Of a DNA stretch of 64,000 nucleotides, positions 52,480 through 61,486 are shown piece after piece. The DNA comes from Kribbella jiaozuonensis. Lineage in GTDB: Bacteria; Actinomycetota; Actinomycetes; Propionibacteriales; Kribbellaceae. The stretch spans positions 1,984,001 to 2,048,000 of the forward strand of contig NZ_SZPZ01000001.1 of assembly GCF_005233875.1 (NCBI RefSeq). The letters are read 5' to 3'. Each line of letters starts with the position of its first letter. The stretch's first letter is position 1. The notes under the pieces are model-generated. The model worked only from the letters and a program-made list of their open reading frames with translations. It ran no database searches and was not told the DNA's origin. The translations under genes and the position numbers were made by a program.

Positions 52480-53936
52480 TCCGGAGTCACCCCCTGCGGC
52501 TCAGGCTGCTTCCAGGAAGGCTTGCGGAGCCGGTAGAACAGGAAGGGCACCAGCAGGCCGAGACCGAGGGCGCCGCCGCCGACGATCAAGAGGTACACGG
52601 CGGTGTTGCCGGACTCGAACTGCGACGGCGGGATGAACCCGACCAGCAGGGCCGCCAGCGAGGCCGCGAACCCGACGCCGCACAGCCCGACCAGCATCGG
52701 CGCCCGGTAGCCACGGGGGTGGTCCGGATCCTTGCGACGCAGTTGGACCGCGGCCACGAACATCAGCAGGTACATGATCAGATAGACCTGCGTGGTGATC
52801 ACCGAGAAGATCCAGTACGCGCTCGACACATCGGGGATGAACGCGTACGCGAGGCCGATCAGGGTGGTGAGCAGGCCTTGGACGACGAGGATGTTCTGCT
52901 GTACGCCGTTCTTGTTGAGTCGCTGCAGGAACGGCGGGAGGTAGCCCTCCTGGCGGGAGATCAGCAGCAGGCCCCTGGAAGGTCCGGCCAGCCAGGTCAG
53001 CATGCCGGCGAGGGACGCGGTGACCAGCATGATCCCGACGATCGGCGTCAGCCATTGCCAACCGAAGTTCGCGAAGACCGCGTCGAAGGCCTGCATGACG
53101 CCGGCCGTGAGCGAGAGCTCCTTGGCGGGCACGATCCAGCTGATCGCCAACGCGGGGAGGATGAAGATCGCGAGCACCAGACCCATGGCCAGGAAGATCG
53201 CCTTCGGGAATTCCTTGGCCGGCTTCTTCAGGGACGACACGTGCACCGCGTTCATCTCCATGCCGGAGTAGGACAGGAAGTTGTTGACGATCAGCACGAG
53301 GCTCGAAAGCCCTGCCCAGGCAGGGAGAATGTTGTCCGACGTCATCGGTGCGGCCGATTGGTTGCCCTGGCCAAGGAAGACGATGCCGAGGGTCACCAGG
53401 ACGACGCCCGGGACCAACGTCCCGATGATCAGACCGCCGCTGGCCAGGCCGGCGACGCCCTTGGTGCCGCGCGAGGAGACCCAGACGCCGGACCAGTAGA
53501 CGACGATGATGACCGCCGCGGTCCACGCCCCGCTGCTGGCCAGCTCGGGATTGAACACGTACGCGAGGGTGCTCGCGACGAACCCGAGGAGACTCGGGTA
53601 GTAGAAGATCGTCATCGCGAACTGGCACCAGACGGCCAGGAAGCCGGCCGGTTTCGAGATGCCTTGCGAGACCCAGTTGTAGATCCCGCCGTTCCAGCCC
53701 GATGCCAACTCCGCGGAAACGAGCGAGGTCGGCAGCAGGAACACGACGGCCGGGAGCAGGTACAAGAAGACGCAGGCGAGTCCGTAGACCGCCATCGTCG
53801 GCGCCGCCCTGAGGCTGGCCACCGAACTCGTCGTCATCATCGCCAGCGCCACCCAAGAGATCCACTGGGTCTTGGCGCGTGTGCGTCCGGCGGCAACGGC
53901 CTCGGTGTGGTCGGCCGGTACTTCCGCTGCGCTCAT
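52476..53936 (-). CDS. APC superfamily amino-acid antiporter (GadC-like)
   Basis: 486 residues, twelve helices. N-terminal TTSSVASLRAAPTMAVYG and YNWVSQGISKPAGFLAVW match the glutamate:GABA antiporter subgroup. Likely amino acid or amine exchange across the membrane. Head of the cluster that continues with small membrane protein, dipeptidase and exporter. Confidence 0.88.
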   Translation of the reverse strand: MSAAEVPADHTEAVAAGRTRAKTQWISWVALAMMTTSSVASLRAAPTMAVYGLACVFLYLLPAVVFLLPTSLVSAELASGWNGGIYNWVSQGISKPAGFLAVWCQFAMTIFYYPSLLGFVASTLAYVFNPELASSGAWTAAVIIVVYWSGVWVSSRGTKGVAGLASGGLIIGTLVPGVVLVTLGIVFLGQGNQSAAPMTSDNILPAWAGLSSLVLIVNNFLSYSGMEMNAVHVSSLKKPAKEFPKAIFLAMGLVLAIFILPALAISWIVPAKELSLTAGVMQAFDAVFANFGWQWLTPIVGIMLVTASLAGMLTWLAGPSRGLLLISRQEGYLPPFLQRLNKNGVQQNILVVQGLLTTLIGLAYAFIPDVSSAYWIFSVITTQVYLIMYLLMFVAAVQLRRKDPDHPRGYRAPMLVGLCGVGFAASLAALLVGFIPPSQFESGNTAVYLLIVGGGALGLGLLVPFLFYRLRKPSWKQPEPQGVTPE

Positions 53937-54093
53937 CAGATTCCTCGAGGTAAAGCTCGTCCATCCATGAGAGAGCCTCCGCAGTAGGCCCCAGAAAGTG
54001 GGCCACCGGTGACAGTCTGGAACCGGCCTGGCTGCCCGATCTTCATCCTCGGCGGATGAGCTGCCGGGTCGACCTGCGCCTGATGCGCCGGAC
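53937..54093. other. Promoter region of the permease operon
   Basis: 157 bp between the M24 stop and the permease start. Must hold the operon promoter; GCCCAGAAAGTGGGC-like small inverted pieces are seen but no confident site. Confidence 0.3.
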
Positions 54094-55230
54094 CTACTCG
54101 ACGATGCGGAGGTCGCGCTCGGTGTTGTTGAGCCGACGACCGCCGTCCCCGGTAACCGTCACGATGTCCTCGATCCGGACCCCGAAATCCCCGGCCAGGT
54201 AGATGCCCGGCTCAACGGAGAAGCACATCCCGGGGACGAGTTGTTGCTCCTCACCCTCGATCATGTACGGCGGTTCGTGGGTCGTCGTACCGATGCCGTG
54301 GCCGGTGCGATGAATGAAGCGCTCGCCGTAGCCCGCGTCCGTGATCACCTTGCGGGCCGCGCGATCGATCTCCTGACAGGCAACGCCCGGCCGGACCGCC
54401 TTGACGCCGGCCTGCTGAGCCAAACGGACGATCTCGTGCACCTCACGGACCACGGCGGACGGCTCGCCGACACAGACGGTACGGCTGGTGTCCGAGCCAT
54501 AGCCGTACATCAGTCCGCCGAAGTCGAGGACAACCACGTCGCCGACCTCGATGGTGCGGTCACCGGCCTCATGGTGCGGATTGGCGCCGTTGGGGCCCGA
54601 GCCGACCACGGTGAAGTCGACCTGCTCGTGCCCGAACTCCCGCAGCAGCCGGGCCAGATCGGCCGCGACGTCGGTCTCCTTCCGGCCGGCGAACCGGACT
54701 CCGACGATCTGCTCGTACGTCGCATCCGCGGCCGCGCCTGCTGCGTCCAGCCGGGCGAGCTCGTCGGCGTCCTTGACCGCCCGGAGCATCGGCAGGCTCT
54801 GCGTCAGCGATCGATAGGAAGATCCGGGCAGCGTCTCCTGCAGGCCGAGCAGGTGCATCGCCCAGGCCGAGTCCGCGATGCCCATCGTCGCGGTCGCGCG
54901 AAGGTAGCTGCCGGCCTTCGCGAACGGGTCGTCCCCGTCGGCCCAGTCCACGATCGTGAGGCTCGGCGCACCGACGGCCGCTTCTGCGTCCGGCCGCTCC
55001 AGGGTCGGCACCAGCAGCGTCGGGTCCTTGCCCGGGGCAAGGATGAGCATCGTCAGCCGCTCGGTGATGGCGGTGGGTTGGTATCCGGTGAGCCAGACCA
55101 GGTCGGGCCCGGGGGTGATCAGCAGCCCGTCCAGTCCCGCGCGCTCGGCGTCGCCCACGACGCGTCGCATCCGGGCCGAGTAGTCCTCGGTCGTGAAGGG
55201 TGCCGGCGGTGTCGGCTGGGTCGTGGTCAT
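54094..55230 (-). CDS. M24 family Xaa-Pro aminopeptidase
   Basis: 378 residues. N-terminal creatinase-like domain (1-145) and pita-bread catalytic domain with metal ligands in VVLDFGG (Asp), SDTSRTV, HRTGHGIG (His), SVEPGIY (Glu) and RIEDIV (Glu). Removes N-terminal residues before proline. Same strand as the dipeptidase operon; complements it. Confidence 0.92.
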   Translation of the reverse strand: MTTTQPTPPAPFTTEDYSARMRRVVGDAERAGLDGLLITPGPDLVWLTGYQPTAITERLTMLILAPGKDPTLLVPTLERPDAEAAVGAPSLTIVDWADGDDPFAKAGSYLRATATMGIADSAWAMHLLGLQETLPGSSYRSLTQSLPMLRAVKDADELARLDAAGAAADATYEQIVGVRFAGRKETDVAADLARLLREFGHEQVDFTVVGSGPNGANPHHEAGDRTIEVGDVVVLDFGGLMYGYGSDTSRTVCVGEPSAVVREVHEIVRLAQQAGVKAVRPGVACQEIDRAARKVITDAGYGERFIHRTGHGIGTTTHEPPYMIEGEEQQLVPGMCFSVEPGIYLAGDFGVRIEDIVTVTGDGGRRLNNTERDLRIVE

Positions 55231-55255
55231 CGATTCCTCCCGGGGACGTACGCGT

Positions 55256-56761
55256 TCAGGTTCGCTCGGGCGCGGCTCGGCCGGCGGTTGCCGAGGTTGG
55301 CAGGGTGTGGGTGTGTGCGGCCGCTGCCGAGGCGGCGTCGTACAACGTCCCGGTCGCCGCGCGGTGCCGGCCGATCACGAACGCCATCAGGACGCCGAGG
55401 AAGCTGAAGATCGCCATCATCCAGGAGGCCGCGGCCAGGCCCGAGGCGAGAGCATCACCCTTCGGCGCACCGTCGGCGGTGTGGTTGCCGATCACCGTGC
55501 CGTAGATGGTGGCGGCCAGAGCGGTCGCCACCGCGGCGCCGACGTACCGGGCCATGTTGGAGACACCGGAGGCCCCGCCGACCTGGTTCTCCGGCACCGA
55601 CGCTGTCGCCGCCGACGATGCGGGACCGTTGGACAATCCCATGCCCACCGCGATGGCAACCAGCGGCAGCAGGAACGCGGCGTACTTCCATGAAGCGTCG
55701 ACGAACCCCACGATGACGAATCCGATGGTGGTGAGGGCGAACCCGACGCCGATCGTCTGCCGTCCGCCGAACTTCTTCGCCAAACGGGGTACGAAGGGCG
55801 CCACGACGACGAGACCGATGGTCGCAGGCAACGTCGCCAGACCGGCCTGGAGCGAGCTGAAGTCGAGGGTGGAGGGATCCTGGAAATAGAGGCTGAGCAG
55901 GTACATCAGCCCGTTGATCGTGCCCGCGCCGATCAGGATCGCGATGGTCGAGCCCACCAGGACTCGGTTGCGTAGCAGTGAGAGGTCCAGCAGCGGTACG
56001 GCGACCCGTCCCTCGACGGCGATGAACGCGTACCCCGCCGCGATCGAGATCGCGAAGCAACCCAAGGTGGCGAAGGAGATCCATCCCCAGTCCCCGCTCT
56101 TGGTGACCCCGAGGATCAGCGGAGTCAGCGTCAGCGCGACGAGCACGGTGCCCGCGTAATCGATCGTTCTCGGTCGATCCGGATCCCTCGACTCGCTCAC
56201 GGTCGCCGCGGTCAGCACCATGCAGAGCACGGCCACACCGGCGTCGATCCAGAACAGCCCTTGCCATCCGCTGAGCTCGACGAGCACGCCGCCCACCAAC
56301 GGACCAGCGGCCGCGCCGACGGCCGCGGCCGCGCCCCACAGCGAAACCGCCCGCAGTTGCGCGGCATCCTTGTTGGCGACCGTGAGCAGGCTCAGGCCGC
56401 ACGCGAGAATGGTCGCCCCGGCCGCGCCCTGGATGACGCGTCCGGCGATCACCAGCCCGCCGGACCCGGCGAGCGCGATCATCACGCACGACACCACGAA
56501 CAACAGCAGGCCCAATTGGAACACCCGCTTGCGGCCGAAGACGTCACCCAGCGAGCCCGAGGTGACGATCACCGCGGCACCGACCAGCGAATAGCCGGTC
56601 ACCGCCCACTGCAGCGTCTGGACCGAAGTACCGGTGTCCTCCGAGATCGCGGGAAGGAGAATGCTGACCGCCGAGGTGTTCGCATTCACCACGAGCGTCG
56701 AGATGCACGTGGCCGCGAGTACCCCACGCGCTCGGCTCCTGACCTCTACGGCGTCGCTCAT
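55256..56761 (-). CDS. MFS transporter, DHA2/EmrB-QacA type
   Basis: 501 residues from ATG at 56761 with GGGAGGAAG upstream, fourteen helices. Signature VNANTSAVSILLPAI in helix 1 and GSLGDVFGRKRVFQLG in loop 2-3, GRVIQGAAGAT in helix 4-5. Proton-coupled efflux, substrate unknown. Longer open frame to 57634 is antisense to the S51 gene and rejected. Confidence 0.88.
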   Translation of the reverse strand: MSDAVEVRSRARGVLAATCISTLVVNANTSAVSILLPAISEDTGTSVQTLQWAVTGYSLVGAAVIVTSGSLGDVFGRKRVFQLGLLLFVVSCVMIALAGSGGLVIAGRVIQGAAGATILACGLSLLTVANKDAAQLRAVSLWGAAAAVGAAAGPLVGGVLVELSGWQGLFWIDAGVAVLCMVLTAATVSESRDPDRPRTIDYAGTVLVALTLTPLILGVTKSGDWGWISFATLGCFAISIAAGYAFIAVEGRVAVPLLDLSLLRNRVLVGSTIAILIGAGTINGLMYLLSLYFQDPSTLDFSSLQAGLATLPATIGLVVVAPFVPRLAKKFGGRQTIGVGFALTTIGFVIVGFVDASWKYAAFLLPLVAIAVGMGLSNGPASSAATASVPENQVGGASGVSNMARYVGAAVATALAATIYGTVIGNHTADGAPKGDALASGLAAASWMMAIFSFLGVLMAFVIGRHRAATGTLYDAASAAAAHTHTLPTSATAGRAAPERT

Positions 56762-56888
56762 GGGCTTCCTCCCGTCACCGGCCAGAGTCCGAACCAACGG
56801 TAGGGCGGCCACCCCGCAGCAGCCCTCATCCGCTACGGACGAGCCTGACCCGCTCGCTGCGGGCAGAGGTTGTCGGATCCGGAACGTA

Positions 56889-56903
56889 CTGTTCGTTGAA
56901 CAG
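56889..56903. promoter_or_regulatory. 15-bp perfect inverted repeat, operator-like
   Basis: CTGTTC-GTT-GAACAG, 30 bp before the S51 gene and 128 bp before the MFS start on the other strand. Resembles TetR or GntR-type sites. No regulator gene is adjacent. Confidence 0.55.
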
Positions 56904-56932
56904 GTGAAGGGTGGCCAATCTCGGGAGGCGAT

Positions 56933-57601
56933 GTGAAGCTGCTTTTGACATCCGGAGGCGTCACGAACGAGAGCATTCGTGAGGCGCTGGTCGAGTTGCT
57001 GGGCAAGCCGATCTCCGAGTCCCGTGCGCTCTGTATCCCCACGGCGCAGTGGGGCCACCCGATGCTGGGACCTGCCTCGGTGCGAGGCGTCATCGCCGGC
57101 GAGCCTCCGTTCCACATGTTGACCAGCCTGGGCTGGGCGTCCTTGGGCGTGCTGGAACTGACCGCGCTGCCCAGCATCGGCGAGGAGCGGTGGGTGCCGT
57201 GGGTGCGAGAGGCCGACGCGCTCCTGGTAGACGGCGGCGACGCGACGTACCTCTATCACTGGATGCGGGAGTCGGGGCTGTCGGACGTCATCTCGTCGCT
57301 GCCCGAGACGGTCTGGGTGGGGCTCAGTGCCGGCAGCATGGTGATGACACCGCGAATCGGTGACGGCTTCGTCAAGTGGCCTGCTGCACCGGACGACCGC
57401 ACGCTCGGGGTTGTCGACTTCTCGATCTACCCGCACCTGGACCACGAGCTCATGCCGAGCAACACGATGGCCGACGCGGAGAAGTGGGCTGCCGAGATCG
57501 CCGGTCCGGCGTACGCCATCGACGATCAGACCGCCATCAAGGTGACCGATGGCACCGTCGAGGTCATCTCCGAGGGGCACTGGAAGGCCTTCCCGGCCTA
57601 A
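56933..57601 (+). CDS. Type 1 glutamine amidotransferase-like / S51 peptidase family
   Basis: 222 residues from GTG with GGGAGG upstream. S51 fold: LLLTSGGVTNESI, LLVDGGDATYL, and nucleophile Ser in VGLSAGSMVM (near 127); His likely in YPHLDHEL. Relatives are Asp-dipeptidases or cyanophycinase-like; substrate unknown. Near several other peptidases, so peptide turnover is plausible. Confidence 0.82.
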   Translation: MKLLLTSGGVTNESIREALVELLGKPISESRALCIPTAQWGHPMLGPASVRGVIAGEPPFHMLTSLGWASLGVLELTALPSIGEERWVPWVREADALLVDGGDATYLYHWMRESGLSDVISSLPETVWVGLSAGSMVMTPRIGDGFVKWPAAPDDRTLGVVDFSIYPHLDHELMPSNTMADAEKWAAEIAGPAYAIDDQTAIKVTDGTVEVISEGHWKAFPA

Positions 57602-57735
57602 TCGCCGATCGGCGGGTTGCGCGGTCAGATTCATCCCCGTGGGGTGACGTTCTTGCGTTTGTCCGGGGTGACGATGGGTGCGGCAAGTACAGCGCAGGAA
57701 GCGTGCTCGGTTTGATTGACGGCAAGGAGTGCACG

Positions 57736-58224
57736 ATGACCGCCTTTACGGTGTGGAAGTTCGACAGTCCGGGTGGAGCCGAGGGCGCTGCTTCGATCCT
57801 GAAGGGCTGTGAGGCAGACGGGCTGGTGAAGGTCCTCGACCACGCGGTCGTCTCGTGGCCCGAGGGTGACTCGCATCCGACCACCAAGCAGAGCCACGAG
57901 GAAACCTGGCGCGGGACCGGGTGGGGTGCGTTGTGGGGAGTCCTCCTCGGCGCCCTCTTCTTCGTGCCCGTGATCGGTGGCGTGGCCGGGGCCGCGATCG
58001 GCGCGATCAGCAAGGTCACACAGGACTCCGGGATCACCAAGGAGCAGCTGCACAAGATCCGTACCGAGGTCACCCCCGGAACCTCGGCCCTCTTCGCGGT
58101 CACCGAGAACGGCAACCTCGACCGGGTCGGTGAACGCTTCCACGGCATGCACAGCAAGCTCATCGACACGAACCTGACCGAAGGCGAACGTGAAATCCTG
58201 CTGGAGACCTTCGGCGGCAAATAG
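57736..58224 (+). CDS. DUF1269 family membrane-associated protein
   Basis: 162 residues; AAGGAG before the ATG. Gly-rich hydrophobic centre (GWGALWGVLLGALFF, GGVAGAAIGA, about 58-90) forms a helical hairpin, followed by KIRTEVTPGTSALFAV, both typical of DUF1269. Function unknown, often stress related. Confidence 0.82.
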   Translation: MTAFTVWKFDSPGGAEGAASILKGCEADGLVKVLDHAVVSWPEGDSHPTTKQSHEETWRGTGWGALWGVLLGALFFVPVIGGVAGAAIGAISKVTQDSGITKEQLHKIRTEVTPGTSALFAVTENGNLDRVGERFHGMHSKLIDTNLTEGEREILLETFGGK

Positions 58225-58227
58225 CAC

Positions 58228-58767
58228 CTAGCCGCCCGCCGGCGGCCAGTGATGGTTGCGCCACTCTTTCCAGGTCGCGAATCCGGCGGGCGGGTCGTCG
58301 ATAGGTTCGGTGCCGTTGAGTTCGCCTGGCGTCGGGATCTCGATGCTGGCGGCCCACTCGGCGAGTTCCTCGTCGGACATGGGCCAGGTCGTATGTGGTG
58401 CTTCGGCCTGGCGTTGGTCGAGACGTTTGCGCTGCTCGGCTGCGGGGAGTTCGAAGTACCGCAGCTCTGCCGTTGCGCCCAGATCTGCTGCGGCCTGCCG
58501 TAAAGCGGAGCGCTCGTCGCGGCTCCAGAGGCCGTAGTCGATCACGACGTTGTTGCCGAGCTCAAGAGCGCGCAGCCCGATCTCGATCAGCCGTCCTTCG
58601 ATCACCCGTTGGGCTGAGTCCGGGTTGTCGTGCCCGTAGAGAGCCTTCACCCATTCGTCCTTGGTCAGACGAAGTGCGCCGTGCTCGATCTCTATCCGCC
58701 GCGCGGCCGTGGTCTTCCCGGTACAAGGGAGTCCCACGGTCAGGAACAGCGTCGGTTGTCTGGTCAT
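58228..58767 (-). CDS. P-loop kinase (AAA_33 / zeta-like)
   Basis: 179 residues from ATG at 58767. Walker A GLPCTGKTT (residues 13-21), KDEWVK after it, and VIDYGLWSRDER near 75, the pattern of small ATP-dependent kinases such as gluconate or aminoglycoside kinases. The C-terminal part has a PMSDEELAEWAASIE lid-like helix. Substrate unknown. Divergent, 39 bp, from the next gene. Confidence 0.78.
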   Translation of the reverse strand: MTRQPTLFLTVGLPCTGKTTAARRIEIEHGALRLTKDEWVKALYGHDNPDSAQRVIEGRLIEIGLRALELGNNVVIDYGLWSRDERSALRQAAADLGATAELRYFELPAAEQRKRLDQRQAEAPHTTWPMSDEELAEWAASIEIPTPGELNGTEPIDDPPAGFATWKEWRNHHWPPAGG

Positions 58768-58806
58768 CACCGCCCATCCAAGCAGCACGTGGAGCAGCAT
58801 GTAGTT

Positions 58807-59571
58807 ATGGCGGCAAGGGATTTGGTGTTCGGGGTGGGCGACCGGGTGCGGACCTGGGGGCGGTTCGTGGCCAGGGCGGATGGTGATTGGTTGGATTTGG
58901 CGCGCGTGCATTACGGGACCCCGAGAGCACCGGATTGGAAGTCACATCGGTCGGTTCGGTTGATCGGGGCGGATGCCGACGCGATCGCCGCCGGCTCGGC
59001 CGCGGACCCCGGGCTGGGCTACCTCTCGGTGGTTGGGGTCTGGGGCGACGAGAGCATCGAGGTCGAGGAGTTGTCGGCGGAGCTCCCGCCTCGGGAGACG
59101 CGGGCAGTCTGGCGGGAGCCACCGTGCCCGCCGCCGCCCGGTGGCTGGCGGCATGGCGTGGTCGAGCTGGACGCCGACGTCCACGACCGCGGACCGTCCG
59201 GACCGATCATCCACATCACGATCTTCCGTCCCTCCGCAGATCAGGAGGTCCTGGTCGTCGCTGCCACCGACGTGGACGCGGTGATCCGGCAACTGTCGCC
59301 GAAATTGCCCGGACAGTTGTGCGTAGTGCCCAGCCGGTTCACCCGCGCCCAGATCGACGAGGTGTACGACGTACTGCACGCCCGTTGGCGAGACTGGCGC
59401 CTGGAGACCTTCGGCACCGGCTCGGACGACCAAGCTCAGCCGTACATCCCGGCGACGATGTTTCGGGTCACCGCTGACCTGGCTGAATGGGTCGACGCCT
59501 TGCCCGAGGGACTGGTCCGTCTCGAGCCGACGCTGGTCCCGGCGTCAGTGCCGTACATCAGGATTCGATGA
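58807..59571 (+). CDS. Hypothetical protein
   Basis: 254 residues, soluble, no signal. N-terminal beta-rich segment (VGDRVRTWGRFVARADGDWLDLARV) resembles small OB- or SH3-like folds; the middle WREPPCPPPPGGW is an aromatic Pro loop. Family not recognised. C-terminus overlaps the convergent NTF2-like gene by 14 bp. Confidence 0.6.
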   Translation: MAARDLVFGVGDRVRTWGRFVARADGDWLDLARVHYGTPRAPDWKSHRSVRLIGADADAIAAGSAADPGLGYLSVVGVWGDESIEVEELSAELPPRETRAVWREPPCPPPPGGWRHGVVELDADVHDRGPSGPIIHITIFRPSADQEVLVVAATDVDAVIRQLSPKLPGQLCVVPSRFTRAQIDEVYDVLHARWRDWRLETFGTGSDDQAQPYIPATMFRVTADLAEWVDALPEGLVRLEPTLVPASVPYIRIR

Positions 59572-59926
59572 TCAGCCGCGCGATGAGGCCGTCGCGGAGC
59601 GTGAAGCGGAAGTGCAGGTCCGCGACGCCGCCCGGAAAGTTGCCCTCCAGGCGATGCAGGACATCGAAGTGGTCCTGGTCGCAGCGATAGGCAGCGGTGA
59701 CTTTGCTTGTATAGGTGTACTCGGTGGCTGCACGGGCCAGCCAGGTGCGGATCTCCGCCGGTCCGTGGTACTCGCGGCCGTCGTCGATCACAACGGCATC
59801 GGTGGTGTACTGCGCGATCGCGGTATCGAGGTCACGCGACTGGTGCGCGGTCAGGTAGGTGGTGATCAGGTCGGGGAGCTCATCCGGCGTGATCTTGGTC
59901 GCTTGGGTCCAATCGAACTGTTCCAT
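59558..59926 (-). CDS. NTF2/SnoaL-like protein
   Basis: 122 residues from ATG at 59926. Cone-shaped NTF2 fold pattern: LITTYLTAHQSRDLDTAIAQ, VVIDDGREYHGPAEIRTWL, then DLHFRFTLRDGLIARLII. Used for small-molecule binding or isomerisation; ligand unknown. Divergent from the MerR gene, with repeats in the 79-bp gap, hence probably MerR regulated. Confidence 0.85.
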   Translation of the reverse strand: MEQFDWTQATKITPDELPDLITTYLTAHQSRDLDTAIAQYTTDAVVIDDGREYHGPAEIRTWLARAATEYTYTSKVTAAYRCDQDHFDVLHRLEGNFPGGVADLHFRFTLRDGLIARLIIES

Positions 59927-59941
59927 GCCGTCCAAGCTGGG

Positions 59942-59991
59942 CTCTCTCGCCGGGAGAGGGTCAAGTCGTGGACTCTCTCCCGGCGGGAGGG
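59942..59991. promoter_or_regulatory. Repeated inverted repeats, probable MerR operator
   Basis: CTCTCTCGCCGGGAGAGGG (59942-59960) and CTCTCTCCCGGCGGGAGGG (59973-59991) are 31 bp apart, 15 of 19 identical, and each has internal dyad symmetry. They fill the gap between the NTF2-like and MerR genes. Confidence 0.65.
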
Positions 59992-60005
59992 TGCACAGTG
60001 GGGGC

Positions 60006-60818
60006 ATGCACGCTGGGCTGACCATCGGAGAGTTCGCGACCCTCACCCACCTGAGCGTGCGCACGCTGCGCCGCTACCACGAGTCCGGTCTGCTGGTGCC
60101 CGCGACCGTCGACGCCACGAGCGGCTACCGGTACTACGCTGCGGCGCAGATCCCGTCCGCACAGGTGATCCATCGGCTGCGGCAGCTCGACGTACCGCTG
60201 GCCGAGGTGAAACAGATCCTTGCCACGGACGATCCTCTGCTGCGCGCCGACCTGGTCGCGGCACACCTGCGGCGGCTGGAGGACACGCTCGACCGAACCC
60301 GCGCCGCCGTCGTGTCGCTGCGCACGCTGCTTCGCACCGACAACGACGAACTGCCGGTGAGCCTGCGCTCCGTACCGGCCCGCACGGTGGCCGCCATCCG
60401 CGGCACGGTCGGATTTGACGGCGTCCATCAGTGGTACGCAGCTGCCATGGCGGAGCTGGACGCCGCGTTCTCGCCCGACGAGCGCACCGGACCGCCCGCC
60501 GGCCGATACGCGAATGAACTGTTCACCCACGGATCGGGCGAGCTGACCGTGTTCCATCCCGTCCGCGAACCCCGGACGAGCGGGCGGATCGAGGTTGTCG
60601 AACTCCCGGCGGTCGAGCTCGCCATCGCCGTACACGCCGGACCACACGACGACATCGACGTCACCTACGGCCGCCTGGGCAGCTGGGCAACCACCCACAC
60701 CATGACCGTGGCCGGCCCGGTCCACGAAACCTACTTGGTCGGCCCCCGCGACACCAACGAGTCCGCCCAATGGCGCACCGAAATCGGCTGGCCAATCTTC
60801 CGCCTGACTCCCGGCTGA
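60006..60818 (+). CDS. MerR family regulator with GyrI-like domain
   Basis: 270 residues from ATG. MerR winged helix (LTIGEFATLTHLSVRTLRRYHESGLL, about 5-75), long dimerisation helix (about 75-115), and a GyrI-like effector domain (about 120-268) with VELPAVELAIAVHAGPHDDI. BmrR-type multidrug sensors have this layout. Likely activates the divergent NTF2-like gene and itself. Confidence 0.88.
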   Translation: MHAGLTIGEFATLTHLSVRTLRRYHESGLLVPATVDATSGYRYYAAAQIPSAQVIHRLRQLDVPLAEVKQILATDDPLLRADLVAAHLRRLEDTLDRTRAAVVSLRTLLRTDNDELPVSLRSVPARTVAAIRGTVGFDGVHQWYAAAMAELDAAFSPDERTGPPAGRYANELFTHGSGELTVFHPVREPRTSGRIEVVELPAVELAIAVHAGPHDDIDVTYGRLGSWATTHTMTVAGPVHETYLVGPRDTNESAQWRTEIGWPIFRLTPG

Positions 60819-60912
60819 TCGGTGGGCAGCACGCCGATAGCAGGCATGTACGCCTCAGTCGCCTACCTGCGGGCGGCCTTGCCCCAAACCTGGCACTCGA
60901 CGAGAACGTTGG

Positions 60913-61434
60913 TCATGGGTGTTGGAGGAGTTGCTCGCGCTGGGAGATGCGGGTGGTGGCCGGCAGTTGCCACATGGTGTAGGCGGCGGCCATCAGTTGT
61001 GCGGCTCGACCGGCTGACACGCGGCCGTACCCGGTGCCGAATCCCGGTGAGGCGATCTTCGTGATGGTGGGATGGTTGCCGACGGCCAACAATGCGGCCC
61101 AGAAGGCGTCGTGTACGGCGATGTCCAGCCCGCCGGTCAGAGGCATCGGCACGCGCATGGTAGGTGCGTAGACGAGCCAGCAGCAGGGCTCGTCTCCTGT
61201 GGGGACCATGCTCGCTGACCCGACCGATTGGTAGCCGCGGTATTCGTCGGCGATCGCGGCCCACACCGAGCGCTGGATCTCGGGCCTCAGTACGGCGTCG
61301 ACCTGTGGCAGCACGTCCAGCAACGAACCTTGGCGTACTTCGACGGCGCCGGTACGAATCTCCTCGGCGAAGACCTCGCACCAGGCCGAGACGAGATCGG
61401 CGTCGAGGTCGACGAGAAGCAGGCGAGGTGACAT
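60913..61434 (-). CDS. Macro-domain protein lacking the ligand loop
   Basis: 173 residues. Matches macro domains: VEVRQGSLLDVLPQVDAV, then SVGSASMVPTGDEPCCWLVYAPTMRVP, and ASPGFGTGYGRVSAGRAAQLM, the second phosphate loop. Between VDAV and LRPEIQRSVW the usual segment with N and GGG/MDGG residues that cradle ADP-ribose (about 20 residues) is missing, with no frameshift. May have lost or changed its ligand. Confidence 0.72.
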   Translation of the reverse strand: MSPRLLLVDLDADLVSAWCEVFAEEIRTGAVEVRQGSLLDVLPQVDAVLRPEIQRSVWAAIADEYRGYQSVGSASMVPTGDEPCCWLVYAPTMRVPMPLTGGLDIAVHDAFWAALLAVGNHPTITKIASPGFGTGYGRVSAGRAAQLMAAAYTMWQLPATTRISQREQLLQHP

Positions 61435-61486
61435 CGCGTCCGACGATACGACATGCCTCGTCGCGGGAGGCAGGTCGAGAGAGGGG

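Noticed and set aside
52470..53987. 505-codon plus-strand frame over the permease
   Set aside because: Hydrophilic, Gln/Arg-rich translation of the complement; the minus strand encodes a clear 12-helix transporter.
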